From JAEZDP01 sp964430855 (GTDB lineage: Bacteria > Acidobacteriota > Vicinamibacteria > Vicinamibacterales > Vicinamibacteraceae), in NCBI GenBank assembly GCA_964430855.1, contig CAYSHC010000008.1, forward strand, positions 1-64,000: 64,000 nucleotides of DNA. The letters run 5' to 3'. This document shows, in pieces, positions 18,101 through 26,432 of this stretch (position 1 is its first letter; the number at the start of each line of letters is the position of its first letter). Below the pieces are notes generated by a model. The model was not told the DNA's origin and did no database searches. It was given only the letters and a program-made list of their open reading frames with translations. Both the position numbers and the translations under genes were made by a program.

Positions 18101-18831
18101 TCGCGATGGTGGAGCGCCTGCCGACGGACGAACGCGTGCGCGAGGGGCTGGCCGAAGAGGCGGCGTGGAACGAGGCCCGTCGCGCCGCTCGCGAGGCGGG
18201 CGCGCGGCCACAGCACGACGTCGTTCGCGTGACGACGGCCGCCGCCGCGCGGACGGCGGCCGCTGCCGGCGCGACAGCGCCTGACGGCACGGAGGGGGTG
18301 CCCGCGGAGATTGCGCCCGACGCGGCGATCGACGTGGTCTCGGCGGGCGTCCGGGGCGCACGCCCCCGCGGACGTGCCTTCGGCGCGCTCGTGCACGACG
18401 TGCTGTCGGTCGTGCCGCTCGATGCCGGACGAGACGCCGTGCGGGCGCTTGCCCAGCTCCAGGCACGCCTCGCCCCGCCCTCGGAAGACGCAGCCATCCC
18501 TCCTGACGACGACGAGGCCCTCGCCGCCGTCACCGACGCCGTCGTCGCCGCGCTGGCGCATCCGCTGCTGAGCCGGGCACGCGAGGCGGCACGCCGCGGT
18601 GCCTGCCGGCGCGAGTGGCCGCTGATGCTCCGGCTCGACGACGGCCGCCTGGTCGAGGGGACGCTCGACCTTGCGTTCGAGGAACCGTCCGGCTGGACCG
18701 TGGTCGACTTCAAGACCGACGAGCCGGGCGAGGCGAGCCTCGACGTCTATCGCCGGCAGGTGGCGCTGTACTGCCGGGCCCTGCGCACGGCTTCGGCGCG
18801 GCCGGTGACTGGTGTCATCCTTCAGGTGTGA
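15112..18831 (+). CDS. addA: AddA-like UvrD/RecB-type helicase-nuclease
   Basis: 1239 aa; ATG overlaps the addB-like stop. Superfamily 1A helicase motifs are intact: Walker A VEAAAGTGKTTALI (residues ~32-45), motif Ia AVTFTEKAAGELK, Walker B VDEFQDTDPIQ, and motif V-type MTVHKAKGLEFPVVVLAD. A C-terminal RecB nuclease domain has LVEGTLDLAFEE and WTVVDFKTDEP (D, D-x-K) followed by a QVALYCRAL helix. This is the motor and second nuclease of an AddAB-type double-strand-break resection complex. A PcrA-like helicase is excluded by the nuclease domain and size. Confidence 0.88.
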   Translation: MTLPLTDVRPLPDHEDRECIRTSLDETLIVEAAAGTGKTTALIGRIVATLAAGRARIDEIAAVTFTEKAAGELKLRLREDLERAYRQALTGAPAEAARLAEALAHLEEAHISTIHGFCADLLRERPLEAGVDPRFEVLMEPAAMLLLDQAFDAWLRQALEAPGEGLRRILRRRSRSLDEGGVIDQLRRAVGALAEWRDFPAPWRREPFDRAEGISACLAAIRTFAELSASPSNGKDNLYVDTEPIRRFARHHLADPSVMAHASTIGAGAEREAGHRSDGVTPITAPGFARDDDALEAALLDLARERSALQPRTGSSRTYGAGVDRAAVRAAHEALCDALTVFVEASEADIAACLQQELWPCLARYERLKQEQGALDFVDLLLRTRELIVRDRSVRADFQRRFARIFVDEFQDTDPIQAEILTLLAADDPDVTDWRAARLVPGKLFIVGDPKQAIYRFRRADVGTYWAVRELILAQPKSRACQLRACFRIVPSLQHAINAAFEPVMRGQLAEEQASYVALEPVRDDPAEQPTLVALPVPRPYAKRYVSAQAIEASLPDAVGAFVAWLVQDSGWTVAETGPDGVERRVPVQARHVALLFRRFVSWGEDVTRPYLDALEARGVPHLLVGGRTFRQREEVEALRVTLAAIERPDDELSVYASLRSLLFAIPDHVLLAYRAAAPTRRLDPWHPLDPATPEAQAAEQAVQVGDGVVGGTFADVVEALALIRRLHARRNRVPAHETVHAVLGATRAHAALALRPGGDQALANALHIVELARQYEAAGGLSFRGFVEQLDDERLTDASEAPLLEEGSDGVRLMTVHKAKGLEFPVVVLADITCGLTGRTAGRYLDASRGLCAQRLAGCTPHELLEQAPLEMARERAEAHRLAYVAATRARDLLVVPAVGDDPYPGEKHGERWIDVLNPVLYPPLDARRHPRPAPGCPEFSGDTVLERPDFALPGPTTVLPGAFTMGQDGAMYDVVWWDPQQLHLDATLVFGKRQLAMVERLPTDERVREGLAEEAAWNEARRAAREAGARPQHDVVRVTTAAAARTAAAAGATAPDGTEGVPAEIAPDAAIDVVSAGVRGARPRGRAFGALVHDVLSVVPLDAGRDAVRALAQLQARLAPPSEDAAIPPDDDEALAAVTDAVVAALAHPLLSRAREAARRGACRREWPLMLRLDDGRLVEGTLDLAFEEPSGWTVVDFKTDEPGEASLDVYRRQVALYCRALRTASARPVTGVILQV

Positions 18832-18861
18832 ACGCGCACGGCGCGCAGCGGAGAGCGTGAG

Positions 18862-19968
18862 ATGGAGCAGCCGACGAGCGAACCCCTTCAAATCAGGATG
18901 CCCGTGTCGGTGCGGGGGCTCGCCCTCACATTCGTCTCGGTCGTCACGGCCATCTGGGTGCTGTACGTCGGACGCAGCCTCTTCGTGCCAATCCTCATCG
19001 GCCTGGGTGTGAGCAGCGTGCTCGGCCCGTGGGTCGACTGGCTCGAGCGTCACCGCGTCCCGCGGGCGATAGGGGCGGCACTGCTCGTGGTGACCGTTCT
19101 CGGCGTGCTCGGCCTGATCGGCTACCGCGTCGCGGGACAGGCCGCCGTGGTCGCCGAGGAACTGCCCCGGGCGGCGCGCGAGGTTCGCGAGCTCCTCGTC
19201 AAGACGACCTCCCAGCGGAGTGGGACCATGGCGCAGCTGCAGGAAGCGGCCGACGAGCTCACCGAGTCGCAGGAGCCGGCGCGGCGCGGCGTGACGCCGG
19301 TGCGGATCGTCCAGCCGCCGATGCGCATCGGCGAGTACCTCGTGTCGGGCTCGCTCGGCGTCGCCGGTGCCATCGGGCAGGCGCTGCTTGTCGTCTTCCT
19401 CGTGTACTTCGTGTTGGCGTCGGGCGACCTGTACAAGCGCAAGTTCGTCAAGATGACGGGACCGTCGCTCTCGGACAAGAAGATCACGGTCCAGATCATC
19501 GACGAGATCGGGATGACGATCTCGCGCTACCTGCGGACGCTCGCGCTGGTCTGCTCGCTGGTCGGAACCGCGACGTGGCTCGCGTTCCTGGCGCTGGGCG
19601 TGCCCAACGCCGCGCTGTGGGGCGTCACCGCAGGCGTGGCCAACACCATCCCCTACTTCGGCCCGACGATGGTCGCCAGCTCGGCGGCGCTTGCCGCCTA
19701 CCTCCACTTCGACACGCTGACAATGGCGGTGACCGTCGGCGGCACGTCGCTGCTCATCACCGCGCTGGAAGGCTTCCTCCTCACGCCGACGCTCATGAGC
19801 CGCATGGCGAGCATGAATCCCGTCGCCATGTTCATCGGGATCCTCTGCTGGGGCTGGCTGTGGGGCTTCTGGGGGATGCTGCTCGCCGTCCCGCTGCTGA
19901 TGGTGCTGAAGGTGATCGCGGATCGCGTGGAGGACCTGGCGCCCGTGGGCGAGCTGCTGGGCGACTGA
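18862..19968 (+). CDS. AI-2E family transporter (PerM/YdiK-like)
   Basis: 368 aa, ATG at 18862 with GAGAG just upstream. About eight membrane segments are visible: a pair at ~14-50, one at ~73-94, a long cytosolic or periplasmic helical insert (~95-165), then five more to the C terminus. The signature GVTAGVANTIPYFGP (residues ~254-268) is typical of the AI-2E/PerM family. Members export or exchange small molecules or ions, including autoinducer-2 and Na+/Li+-proton antiport. It starts 30 bp after addA and may be read through from it, but no functional link is apparent. Confidence 0.85.
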   Translation: MEQPTSEPLQIRMPVSVRGLALTFVSVVTAIWVLYVGRSLFVPILIGLGVSSVLGPWVDWLERHRVPRAIGAALLVVTVLGVLGLIGYRVAGQAAVVAEELPRAAREVRELLVKTTSQRSGTMAQLQEAADELTESQEPARRGVTPVRIVQPPMRIGEYLVSGSLGVAGAIGQALLVVFLVYFVLASGDLYKRKFVKMTGPSLSDKKITVQIIDEIGMTISRYLRTLALVCSLVGTATWLAFLALGVPNAALWGVTAGVANTIPYFGPTMVASSAALAAYLHFDTLTMAVTVGGTSLLITALEGFLLTPTLMSRMASMNPVAMFIGILCWGWLWGFWGMLLAVPLLMVLKVIADRVEDLAPVGELLGD

Positions 19969-19983
19969 CGCCCCTGCGGGCGT
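19968..19983 (+). terminator. Short hairpin between convergent genes
   Basis: ACGCCC-CTGC-GGGCGT forms a perfect 6-bp stem immediately after the transporter stop and 36 bp before the end of the convergent hybrid kinase gene. There is no T-run, so it is only a weak candidate terminator. Confidence 0.3.
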
Positions 19984-20019
19984 GTGCGCGTCGCCGCTGT
20001 GCATTCGGCGCGCGCCGCG

Positions 20020-21951
20020 TCAGCCTGCGTGCGGCTCGGGACGGCCGATGAGGCCGCCGACGACCGTGAGCAGACTCTGGCCGTCGAAGGGCTTCTGGAG
20101 GACGGCGTCGGCGCCGAACGCCCGGGCCACCTGCAGGAACTTCCCGTCGAAGGCGCCCGACATCGCCACGATGCGGACGTGCGGCCGCAGCCGCCGCAGC
20201 TCGCGGATGGTCTCGAGTCCTTCCTGCTCGGGCATCACAAGGTCGGTGAGCAGCAGGTCCACGCGATGCGCCTCGCACCGCTCGAGGGCCTCGCGGCCGT
20301 TGGTCGCCTCGAGGACCTCGTATCCCGCGCGGGTGAGCAGGCGCGAGAGCAGCTGCCGCAGCGGCGCCTCGTCGTCGGCGACGACGATCGACGACCGCAG
20401 CGGGGGACGTGCGAGCGCCTCGCGCACTTCCTGGAGCAGCGTGGCCGGCGTGAACGGCTTGGGCATGAACCGGATCCCCGGCTCGAGGACACCGCGCATG
20501 AGGACCGCGTTCTCGGCGTGGCCGCTCATGTAGAGCACCCGCATGGGGCCGAGCTGCTGGCGCAGGCTGTCGGCCACCGCCCGGCCGCCCATCCCCGGCA
20601 TGACCACGTCGGTGAGCAGCAGGTCGATGCGTCCGGCGTGGCGGGTGGCCAGGTCCATCGCTGTCGCACCGTCGCCGGCGACGAGCACGTCGTAGCCGGC
20701 TGCCGTGAGGACCGCCTCCACCAGCCTCCGGACGCCGGCATCGTCTTCGACCAGCAGTACCGTGCCGGTGCCGCGGAGGTCGTCGGTGACGGCGTCCGTG
20801 TCGGCCGACAGGGGGGCGGCCGTGCGTGGCGCAACGGGCAGGTAGACGCGGAAGGTGCAGCCCACGCCGGGTTCGCTGAAGGCCGCGAGGTGTCCGCCGC
20901 TCTGCTTGACGATGCCGAACGCCGTGGAGAGGGCGAGGCCGTGGCTCCTCCCCCGGGCTCTCGGCGTGAAGAACGGCTCGAACGCGCGGGCCAGCGCTGC
21001 CTCGTCCATGCTGCCGCCCTGATCGGCGACGCTGATCACCAGGCACGGTACCGCCGGCAGGTCGGCGTCAGGCACGGGCGCGTCGGTCGCGGCGGCGTCG
21101 ATGGCGATCGTGCCGCCGTCGGGCATCGCGTCGGCGGCATTGACCACGAGGTTGAGCAGAACGAGCTCGAGTTGCGTCGGGTCGATGATCACCCGTGGCA
21201 GGTCGTCCGGCACGTCCACGCGCAGCGAGATGTGCTCGGGCAGCACCTGCGCGAGGCGCGGCTCCATCTCCGCCAGGATGGCGGTGGGGAAGACCTCGCG
21301 CGGATGCAGCACCTGCCGGCGGCTGAAGGCGAGCAACTGCTGCGTCAGGGCGACGGCGCGGCGGCCCGCCATCCGCACCTCCTCGAGGTCGCGGCGGTTC
21401 GGGTCGCCCTCCGGGAGGCGCGTCGCGATGACGTCGGCGTAGCCGTTGATCACCGTGAGCAGGTTGTTGAAGTCGTGCGCGACCCCGCCGGCGAGCGTCC
21501 CGAGCGCCTCCATCTTCTGGGCCTGACGGAGCCGCTCTTCGAGCTGACGCTCGACGGTGACGTCGGTGACCAGCACGAGGTGGGCCGGCCGGCCGCGGTA
21601 CGTCGTGCCGTGTGATTGCACGCGGACGTGCATCAGCGTGCCGTCCTTGCGACGGTGCCGCCACTCGCGCGCGGCCCCGAGCTGCGGGGGGACCGTGGCG
21701 GTCCTGGCGACGGCCTCGCGCACCTCGGCGACGTCCTCCCGCGGGCGGATGTCGTAGATCGTCATCCCGAGGAACTCCTCGCGCGAGTAGCCGTACTTCG
21801 CGAGGGCGGCGGCGTTGACGTCGAGGAACCGGCCGGTCCCCGACTCGTAGACCCACATGACCTGCGGGTTCTGCTGGAACAGCAGGCGGTAGCTGGCGTC
21901 CTCGTCCTCGAGGGCACGCGCGGGATCTTCAGGAGCCGATCCGTCAGACAT
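20020..21951 (-). CDS. PAS hybrid histidine kinase with two receiver domains
   Basis: 643 aa, soluble. Order: PAS/PAC (residues ~18-135; YRLLFQQNPQVMWVYESGTG), HisKA with H159 in GGVAHDFNNLLTV, HATPase (~255-373, N271), receiver 1 (~397-510, D448) and receiver 2 (~520-635, D570). The catalytic domain is abnormal: the G1 box reads DQGGSM, with Ser in place of the second glycine, and the G2 box reads GRSHGLAL instead of GxGxGLGL. ATP binding may be weak, so it may act as a phosphate relay or scaffold rather than a strong kinase. Last gene of a four-gene minus-strand run. Confidence 0.88.
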   Translation of the reverse strand: MSDGSAPEDPARALEDEDASYRLLFQQNPQVMWVYESGTGRFLDVNAAALAKYGYSREEFLGMTIYDIRPREDVAEVREAVARTATVPPQLGAAREWRHRRKDGTLMHVRVQSHGTTYRGRPAHLVLVTDVTVERQLEERLRQAQKMEALGTLAGGVAHDFNNLLTVINGYADVIATRLPEGDPNRRDLEEVRMAGRRAVALTQQLLAFSRRQVLHPREVFPTAILAEMEPRLAQVLPEHISLRVDVPDDLPRVIIDPTQLELVLLNLVVNAADAMPDGGTIAIDAAATDAPVPDADLPAVPCLVISVADQGGSMDEAALARAFEPFFTPRARGRSHGLALSTAFGIVKQSGGHLAAFSEPGVGCTFRVYLPVAPRTAAPLSADTDAVTDDLRGTGTVLLVEDDAGVRRLVEAVLTAAGYDVLVAGDGATAMDLATRHAGRIDLLLTDVVMPGMGGRAVADSLRQQLGPMRVLYMSGHAENAVLMRGVLEPGIRFMPKPFTPATLLQEVREALARPPLRSSIVVADDEAPLRQLLSRLLTRAGYEVLEATNGREALERCEAHRVDLLLTDLVMPEQEGLETIRELRRLRPHVRIVAMSGAFDGKFLQVARAFGADAVLQKPFDGQSLLTVVGGLIGRPEPHAG

Positions 21952-21990
21952 TGGTTACGTGAATGAGGGGCGCGTCATGCGCCCGTCCGG

Positions 21991-23028
21991 TCAGGGCTCG
22001 CGGCCGAGCTCTTCCTCGATGATACGGGCGAAGGCCTCGAAGGGCTGGGCGCCCGTGAGCTCCCGGCCGTTGATGAAGAACCCGGGGGTGCCGGTCAGGC
22101 CGAGGGCCTCGCCCTGGGCGGCGTCGCGGTCGACGGCCGCGGCAGCCTCGCGGCTCGAGAGGCACGCGCGGAACGCCGCCATGTCCAGGCCCACCTTGGC
22201 GGCGACGGCACCCATCGCCTCGTCGCTCGCGTCGCTGCTGCCGCTCGCGTAGACCTCGTCGTGGAACTCCCAGAAGCGGCCCTGCTGCATGGCGCACCAC
22301 GAGGCGCGCGATGCCTGGCGCGCCTCGGGGTGGAGCGCGTCGAGCGGCAGGTGCTTGTAGACGAGGCGCACCCGCCCCTCGTAGCGGTCGAGCAGCTGGA
22401 GCAGCGTCGGCTGCACCCGCCGGCAGTAGGGGCAGTGGAAGTCGGAGAACTCGACGATCGTGACGGGCGCGTCCACGGCGCCCCGGACGGGCGCCCCCTC
22501 GACGTCGATCTCGGCGCGGAACTCCTCGGGCGGCGTCAGCGAGATCGAGACGTCGGCGGAGGCCCGCAGGCTCTCGACGAACGCCTCGCGGCGTTCCTCG
22601 AGCTTGCGCGCGGCGAGGAACTCGCGGATCTGCGGGCGGAGCGTCTCGGCGTCGCCACGGATCCGCGCGCGGTTGGCCGCGATGAACTGCGAGAGCTCCT
22701 CCTCGGTCACCGGCTCGACCCTGGCCTCGATCTCCTCGGCCTCGAGCGCTTCGGGGGTGACGCCGCGACGTTCCGCCTCGGCGGCGATCAGGCGCGCGGC
22801 GATCAGCGCGTCGAGGTGACGGCGCTTGACGTCGTAGGCCTCGGCCTCGAGCTTGGCGAGCGTGCCGCCGACGCCCCGGCGCAGCTCGCGCTCGGTGATG
22901 GGCGTGCCGTTGACCGTGGCGACGACCGTGTCGGCGCCCGCCGATTCCTGGGCGGCGATGGGCGCCGAGTTGGCGCAGCCGGCCAGCACCAGCCCGGCTG
23001 CGATGAGCATCCAAGTGCGCACAGACAT
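21991..23028 (-). CDS. DsbA-like thioredoxin-fold lipoprotein with SurA-like N domain
   Basis: 345 aa; ATG at 23028 follows GTGGAG. A lipobox LAGC (C18) marks a lipoprotein. Residues ~35-165 resemble the SurA/PpiC-type chaperone N domain (VVATVNGTPITERELRRG). The C-terminal half is a DsbA/DsbG fold with FSDFHCPYCRRVQP (C-P-Y-C active site) and the cis-proline loop in GLTGTPGFFINGREL. This chaperone-plus-disulfide architecture suggests thiol oxidation or isomerisation of periplasmic proteins. It lies 47 bp after the TraB gene and 39 bp before the hybrid kinase gene, so co-transcription is likely. Confidence 0.85.
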   Translation of the reverse strand: MSVRTWMLIAAGLVLAGCANSAPIAAQESAGADTVVATVNGTPITERELRRGVGGTLAKLEAEAYDVKRRHLDALIAARLIAAEAERRGVTPEALEAEEIEARVEPVTEEELSQFIAANRARIRGDAETLRPQIREFLAARKLEERREAFVESLRASADVSISLTPPEEFRAEIDVEGAPVRGAVDAPVTIVEFSDFHCPYCRRVQPTLLQLLDRYEGRVRLVYKHLPLDALHPEARQASRASWCAMQQGRFWEFHDEVYASGSSDASDEAMGAVAAKVGLDMAAFRACLSSREAAAAVDRDAAQGEALGLTGTPGFFINGRELTGAQPFEAFARIIEEELGREP

Positions 23029-23075
23029 TGCTCCACGCCGCGAGGGCGCGCGTACCACGCGACGGCACCACGCCG

Positions 23076-24068
23076 TCACGGAACCAGTGACGCGACGCGT
23101 TCGACCCGATAACCGTGAGCCTTGAGGAGCTCCGGCAGGCTGCCGGGCCCTACGAGGTGCAGGGTTCCCACGGCAACGAAGAACTCGTCGCCGGGGTGGA
23201 CGGCGCGCAGCCGCTCGAACCTCTCGATCATGCGATCGTTGCGCTCGCGCAGCAAGACCTCCTCGACCTTTCGCGCCAGCGCGCCGTCGGCCGGCGCCAT
23301 CTCCCTGGGGATGGCGGCAAGGCGCTCGGCGTCGCCCGCAAGGTAGAGGTTCACCAGGTCGCGAGCCGGCGACTGCCCGCGCTCGCGGCTGGCCTCGGCC
23401 AGCGCCAGTGCGGCGTCGAAGAGGGCGATCTGCTCCTCCCTGCTGAACGCGTCGAAGACCGCGGCCTGCTCGGCCACCGTCTCGAGGGCACTGACGCGCT
23501 TGCCCGCGCGCCGTGCGTCCTCGAACAGCCGCGCGTCGAGCGACGGGCGGCCGCCGAGTGCCTCCGGCAGGTACTCGAGCATCGACACCTGGGCCATCGC
23601 CGCCCAGGGCCGCAGCCGATCCAGGGCAGGCACCACCATCGCCGACAGCGACGGCGCCTCGTCGGCCAGCACCGCCTGGACGAGGCCCACCAGGCGCGCG
23701 AAGCGCGCCTCGCCGAGGATGGCCGTCAGCCGCGTGTCGGCGGGCAGCAGCACCTGCTGCGCGACGCCGAGCTGCGACTCGAGGTCGAGCGGGATCTCGG
23801 TGACGACATGCGTGGCGGCGTCGAAGGCGCGCCTGACGTCAGGCGCGAGCGCGTGCACACGGCTGTCGGGCACATGGATGGTACCGAACAGCCAGACGAC
23901 GGGCGCGCCGGGCCGCTCGGCGCGCCACAGGAAGGGGCGGCCCTCCTCGCGCGTCCTCGCGCAGAGCCAGGCATTGACCCCGACGACGAGGGCGACGCCC
24001 ACGACGACGGTCCGGGCGAGCGCTCGCGTGCGCGTGGGGGCAGGACGGGCGATTCGGGGAAGGCGCAT
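23076..24068 (-). CDS. TraB/GumN family protein
   Basis: 330 aa from ATG at 24068, 7 bp after the flavoprotein stop. A single N-terminal membrane segment (TVVVGVALVVGVNAWL, residues ~18-33) precedes the TraB/GumN domain: VVWLFGTIHVPDSR near the start and FFVAVGTLHLVGPGSLPELL with YRVERV at the end. These are the paired G-x-x-H motifs proposed to bind metal in this Tiki-like metalloprotease superfamily. The protein probably sits in the periplasm, tethered to the inner membrane. Substrate unknown; neighbouring DsbA-like lipoprotein hints at envelope protein quality control. Confidence 0.85.
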   Translation of the reverse strand: MRLPRIARPAPTRTRALARTVVVGVALVVGVNAWLCARTREEGRPFLWRAERPGAPVVWLFGTIHVPDSRVHALAPDVRRAFDAATHVVTEIPLDLESQLGVAQQVLLPADTRLTAILGEARFARLVGLVQAVLADEAPSLSAMVVPALDRLRPWAAMAQVSMLEYLPEALGGRPSLDARLFEDARRAGKRVSALETVAEQAAVFDAFSREEQIALFDAALALAEASRERGQSPARDLVNLYLAGDAERLAAIPREMAPADGALARKVEEVLLRERNDRMIERFERLRAVHPGDEFFVAVGTLHLVGPGSLPELLKAHGYRVERVASLVP

Positions 24069-24075
24069 GCTCGGC

Positions 24076-25350
24076 TCATCCTGCCATGCTTTCGGGTGTC
24101 GCCCCCCCACAGCCGGCCGCCGCGCCCCGGCCCGCGACCGTTCCGCTGGCCCACGCCCACTGGAAGTTGAACCCGCCGAGACGGCCGTCGACGTCACACA
24201 GCTCGCCGCAGATGTGCAGGCCTGGGCAGGCGCGGGCCTCGAGCGTGTCGAGCCGCAGCGCCGACAGCGGCACGCCGCCGGCCGTCACCTCCGCGACGGC
24301 AAAGCCCCGGGTGCCGTTCACCGGCAGCACGCCGTCGTGCACTTCGCGAACCAGCCGCCGGCGGCAGTCGCGCGTGAGCGTGGCGCCGGTCGCGGTCGGC
24401 ACCACGCCGGCCGCAGCGACCAGCGCCTCGGCCAGGCGTTCGGGCAGCGGCGGCGACAGCGCATGCCGGCAGGTGCGCGCGCCGAGCGACAGGAGGCACC
24501 TGTCGGTCTCGGCGGCCGGGCGGCCGGGGCACCAGTCGACGCCGAGCGCGGCATCGGGGTCGTCTTCGCGGGCGTCCAGCCAATGGCGGCTGATGTCGAG
24601 GACTGCCGGGCCCGAGACGCCCTGATGCGTGCAGAGCAGCGAGCCGGTGCTCTGCGCGAGATGCCGGCCCGTGCCCGATCGCACCGTCAGGCGCACGGGC
24701 GTCGTCACGCCGCTCAGGGCGCGCACCCAGTGCCCGTCGGGGAGCGTCAGGGGCACGAGGGCCGGGAGCCGGCGTGGCGTCAGCGGGACGCCGAGGCTGG
24801 CGGCGATCTCGTAGCCGCGCCCGTCCGAGCCGGTCTTCGGCACGCTCAGGCCGCCGGTGGCGAGGATCACGCGCGCCGCCCGCACCGGCCCCCGCGTCGT
24901 CGACAGGGCGAAGTGCCCGGGCTGCCGCGCGACTGCCTCGACGCGGCACGGGTGCACGAGCTGGACGCCCGCGCGCCGGGCGGCGTCGAGCAACGCGTCG
25001 ACGACGGTGGCGGCGCGGTTGGTGACGGGGAACAGCTTGCCCGTGGGTTCCTCGTGGAGCAGCACGCCTTCGTCGGCGAAGAACCGCCGCGTGTCGTCCA
25101 CCGTGAAGCGACGGAGGATGCGGGCGATGGCGGGCCGCGTCGAGCCATTGAAGTCGTCGGCCGAGACGGCGCGGTGGGTGACGTTGCAGCGTCCGCCGCC
25201 GGAGATCAGGATCTTCGCCCCCGGGCGTGCGGCGCCGTCGAGTGCCACCACGCGGAGGCCGGGCCGCGCGCGCGCCGCCTGGATGGCCGCCATCAGCCCC
25301 GCGGCGCCCGCGCCGACCACCACGACATCCGCTTCCGGATCCTTTTGCAT
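24076..25350 (-). CDS. HI0933/YhiN-family FAD-dependent oxidoreductase
   Basis: 424 aa, ATG at 25350. Rossmann FAD motif VVVVGAGAAGLMAA at residues ~9-22, the family hallmark KILISGGGRCNVT (~45-57), PVTNRAATVVDAL, a central ILATGGLSVPKTGSDG, and the C-terminal HICGELCDVDGRLGGFNFQW that binds flavin. This matches HI0933/YhiN/BaiN proteins, flavoenzymes of mostly unknown substrate. The last ~15 residues are a Gly/Ala-rich tail. It heads the minus-strand run with TraB, DsbA-like and hybrid kinase genes. The 5' region is AT-rich, consistent with a promoter shared with the divergent gene. Confidence 0.9.
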   Translation of the reverse strand: MQKDPEADVVVVGAGAAGLMAAIQAARARPGLRVVALDGAARPGAKILISGGGRCNVTHRAVSADDFNGSTRPAIARILRRFTVDDTRRFFADEGVLLHEEPTGKLFPVTNRAATVVDALLDAARRAGVQLVHPCRVEAVARQPGHFALSTTRGPVRAARVILATGGLSVPKTGSDGRGYEIAASLGVPLTPRRLPALVPLTLPDGHWVRALSGVTTPVRLTVRSGTGRHLAQSTGSLLCTHQGVSGPAVLDISRHWLDAREDDPDAALGVDWCPGRPAAETDRCLLSLGARTCRHALSPPLPERLAEALVAAAGVVPTATGATLTRDCRRRLVREVHDGVLPVNGTRGFAVAEVTAGGVPLSALRLDTLEARACPGLHICGELCDVDGRLGGFNFQWAWASGTVAGRGAAAGCGGATPESMAG

Positions 25351-25352
25351 CC

Positions 25353-25381
25353 TTTACAAAGATTTAGCTGGAGCTTAACCA
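25353..25381 (+). promoter_or_regulatory. Candidate promoter for the Gly-Pro-rich protein and TonB receptor genes
   Basis: TTTACA (25353-25358), 17 bp, then TAACCA (25376-25381), in a locally AT-rich divergent gap of 108 bp. The -35 matches at five of six positions, the -10 weakly. It would give a leader of about 70 nt to the ATG at 25459. Confidence 0.35.
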
Positions 25382-25458
25382 CTTCCGCCCCTCACTTCGC
25401 GTCCAATGGAAGCAGCACGATGAACCGGTGTCGGTCGTCATCGGCAAGGGACGTGAAC

Positions 25459-26430
25459 ATGAGACTGCAGTCGTTGGCAATCGGTGTGGGGCTGGCACTC
25501 GTCGCGGGTGCCGCGGGAACGCCGCTCGTGGCGCAGGAGGATGCCCAGGCGAAAGCGCAGGCCGTGCTGGCCGGGGCCCTCGAGGCGATGGGTGGCGACA
25601 AGCTGACCGGGCTCAGGAGCCTGAGCGCCGAGGGCGAGTCGCGGCGCACGTTCGGCGACCGCGAGATCACCGCCGGCGTGGAACTGTACGCCGTCCTGCC
25701 CGACAAGTTCCAGCTGGTCACCGAGATGCAGCGCCCCGACGGCATGCCCGGCATGCGGATGGCGATGACCATCAACGGCGGCGACGCCTTCCGTGACGTC
25801 TCGGGCGGCGGCGGGTTCATGCGCTTCGGTCCTGGCGGTCCTGGCGGGCCTGGCGGGCCTGGCGGATTCGGCGGTCCGGGTGGGCCTGGCGGCCCCGGCG
25901 GTCCTGGCGGCCGCGGCCCGCGGATGGACCCGGCCGAGCAAGTGCGCACGGAGCTGCAGCGGCTGCTGCTTGGCGTGCTCCCGGGGCACCCCGCGCTCTC
26001 CGGCCTCACGTATGCGTGGGTGGCGCGCGCCGAGGCACCCAACGGCGCCGCCGACGTCATCGACGTCACCGGTCCCGACAACTTCAAGGCGCGCCTGTTC
26101 ATCGACGAGGCCACGCGCCTGCCGCTGATGCTCACCTTCTCGCAGCGGCAGATGCCGCAGCGCCTCCAGCCGCCGGCGGAGCTGAAGACGCAGGAAGAGC
26201 GCCGCAAGTGGTTCGAGGCGGAGCGCGAGCGCATGGCCGCGGCTGGACCCCCGCCCCTCGTCGAGGCGCAGCTGTACTTTGCCGACTACCAGGCCGTGAA
26301 CGGCGTGATGCTGCCGCATCGCATCACCCGGCAGGTCGACGGCCAGGTGCAGGAGCAGATCACCATCGAGAAGTACAAGGTCAACCCGTCGCTCAAGGCG
26401 ACGCAGTTCCAGAAGAAGTCGAGCGAATAA
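25459..26430 (+). CDS. Exported protein with Gly-Gly-Pro repeat, paired with a TonB-dependent receptor
   Basis: 323 aa; ATG at 25459, with an in-frame ATG at 25420 as alternative. The signal peptide (IGVGLALVAGAAGTPLVAQ) is followed by a LolA/outer-membrane-lipoprotein-sorting-like region (ALEAMGGDKLTGLRSLSAEG, ELYAVLPDKFQLVTEM). Residues ~123-155 are a run of GGP triplets, then a second beta-rich part ending in VNGVMLPHRITRQVDGQ, also typical of that fold. It ends 2 bp before the TonB-dependent receptor gene. In Acidobacteriota such small periplasmic proteins often precede Oar-like receptors. No catalytic motif is seen. Confidence 0.75.
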   Translation: MRLQSLAIGVGLALVAGAAGTPLVAQEDAQAKAQAVLAGALEAMGGDKLTGLRSLSAEGESRRTFGDREITAGVELYAVLPDKFQLVTEMQRPDGMPGMRMAMTINGGDAFRDVSGGGGFMRFGPGGPGGPGGPGGFGGPGGPGGPGGPGGRGPRMDPAEQVRTELQRLLLGVLPGHPALSGLTYAWVARAEAPNGAADVIDVTGPDNFKARLFIDEATRLPLMLTFSQRQMPQRLQPPAELKTQEERRKWFEAERERMAAAGPPPLVEAQLYFADYQAVNGVMLPHRITRQVDGQVQEQITIEKYKVNPSLKATQFQKKSSE

Positions 26431-26432
26431 CC

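Noticed and set aside
23500..25458. Long plus-strand open frame running into the Gly-Pro-rich protein
   Set aside because: It lies opposite the TraB and YhiN-like genes, is Arg/Ser/Ala-rich, and the downstream protein has its own signal peptide and start at 25459.
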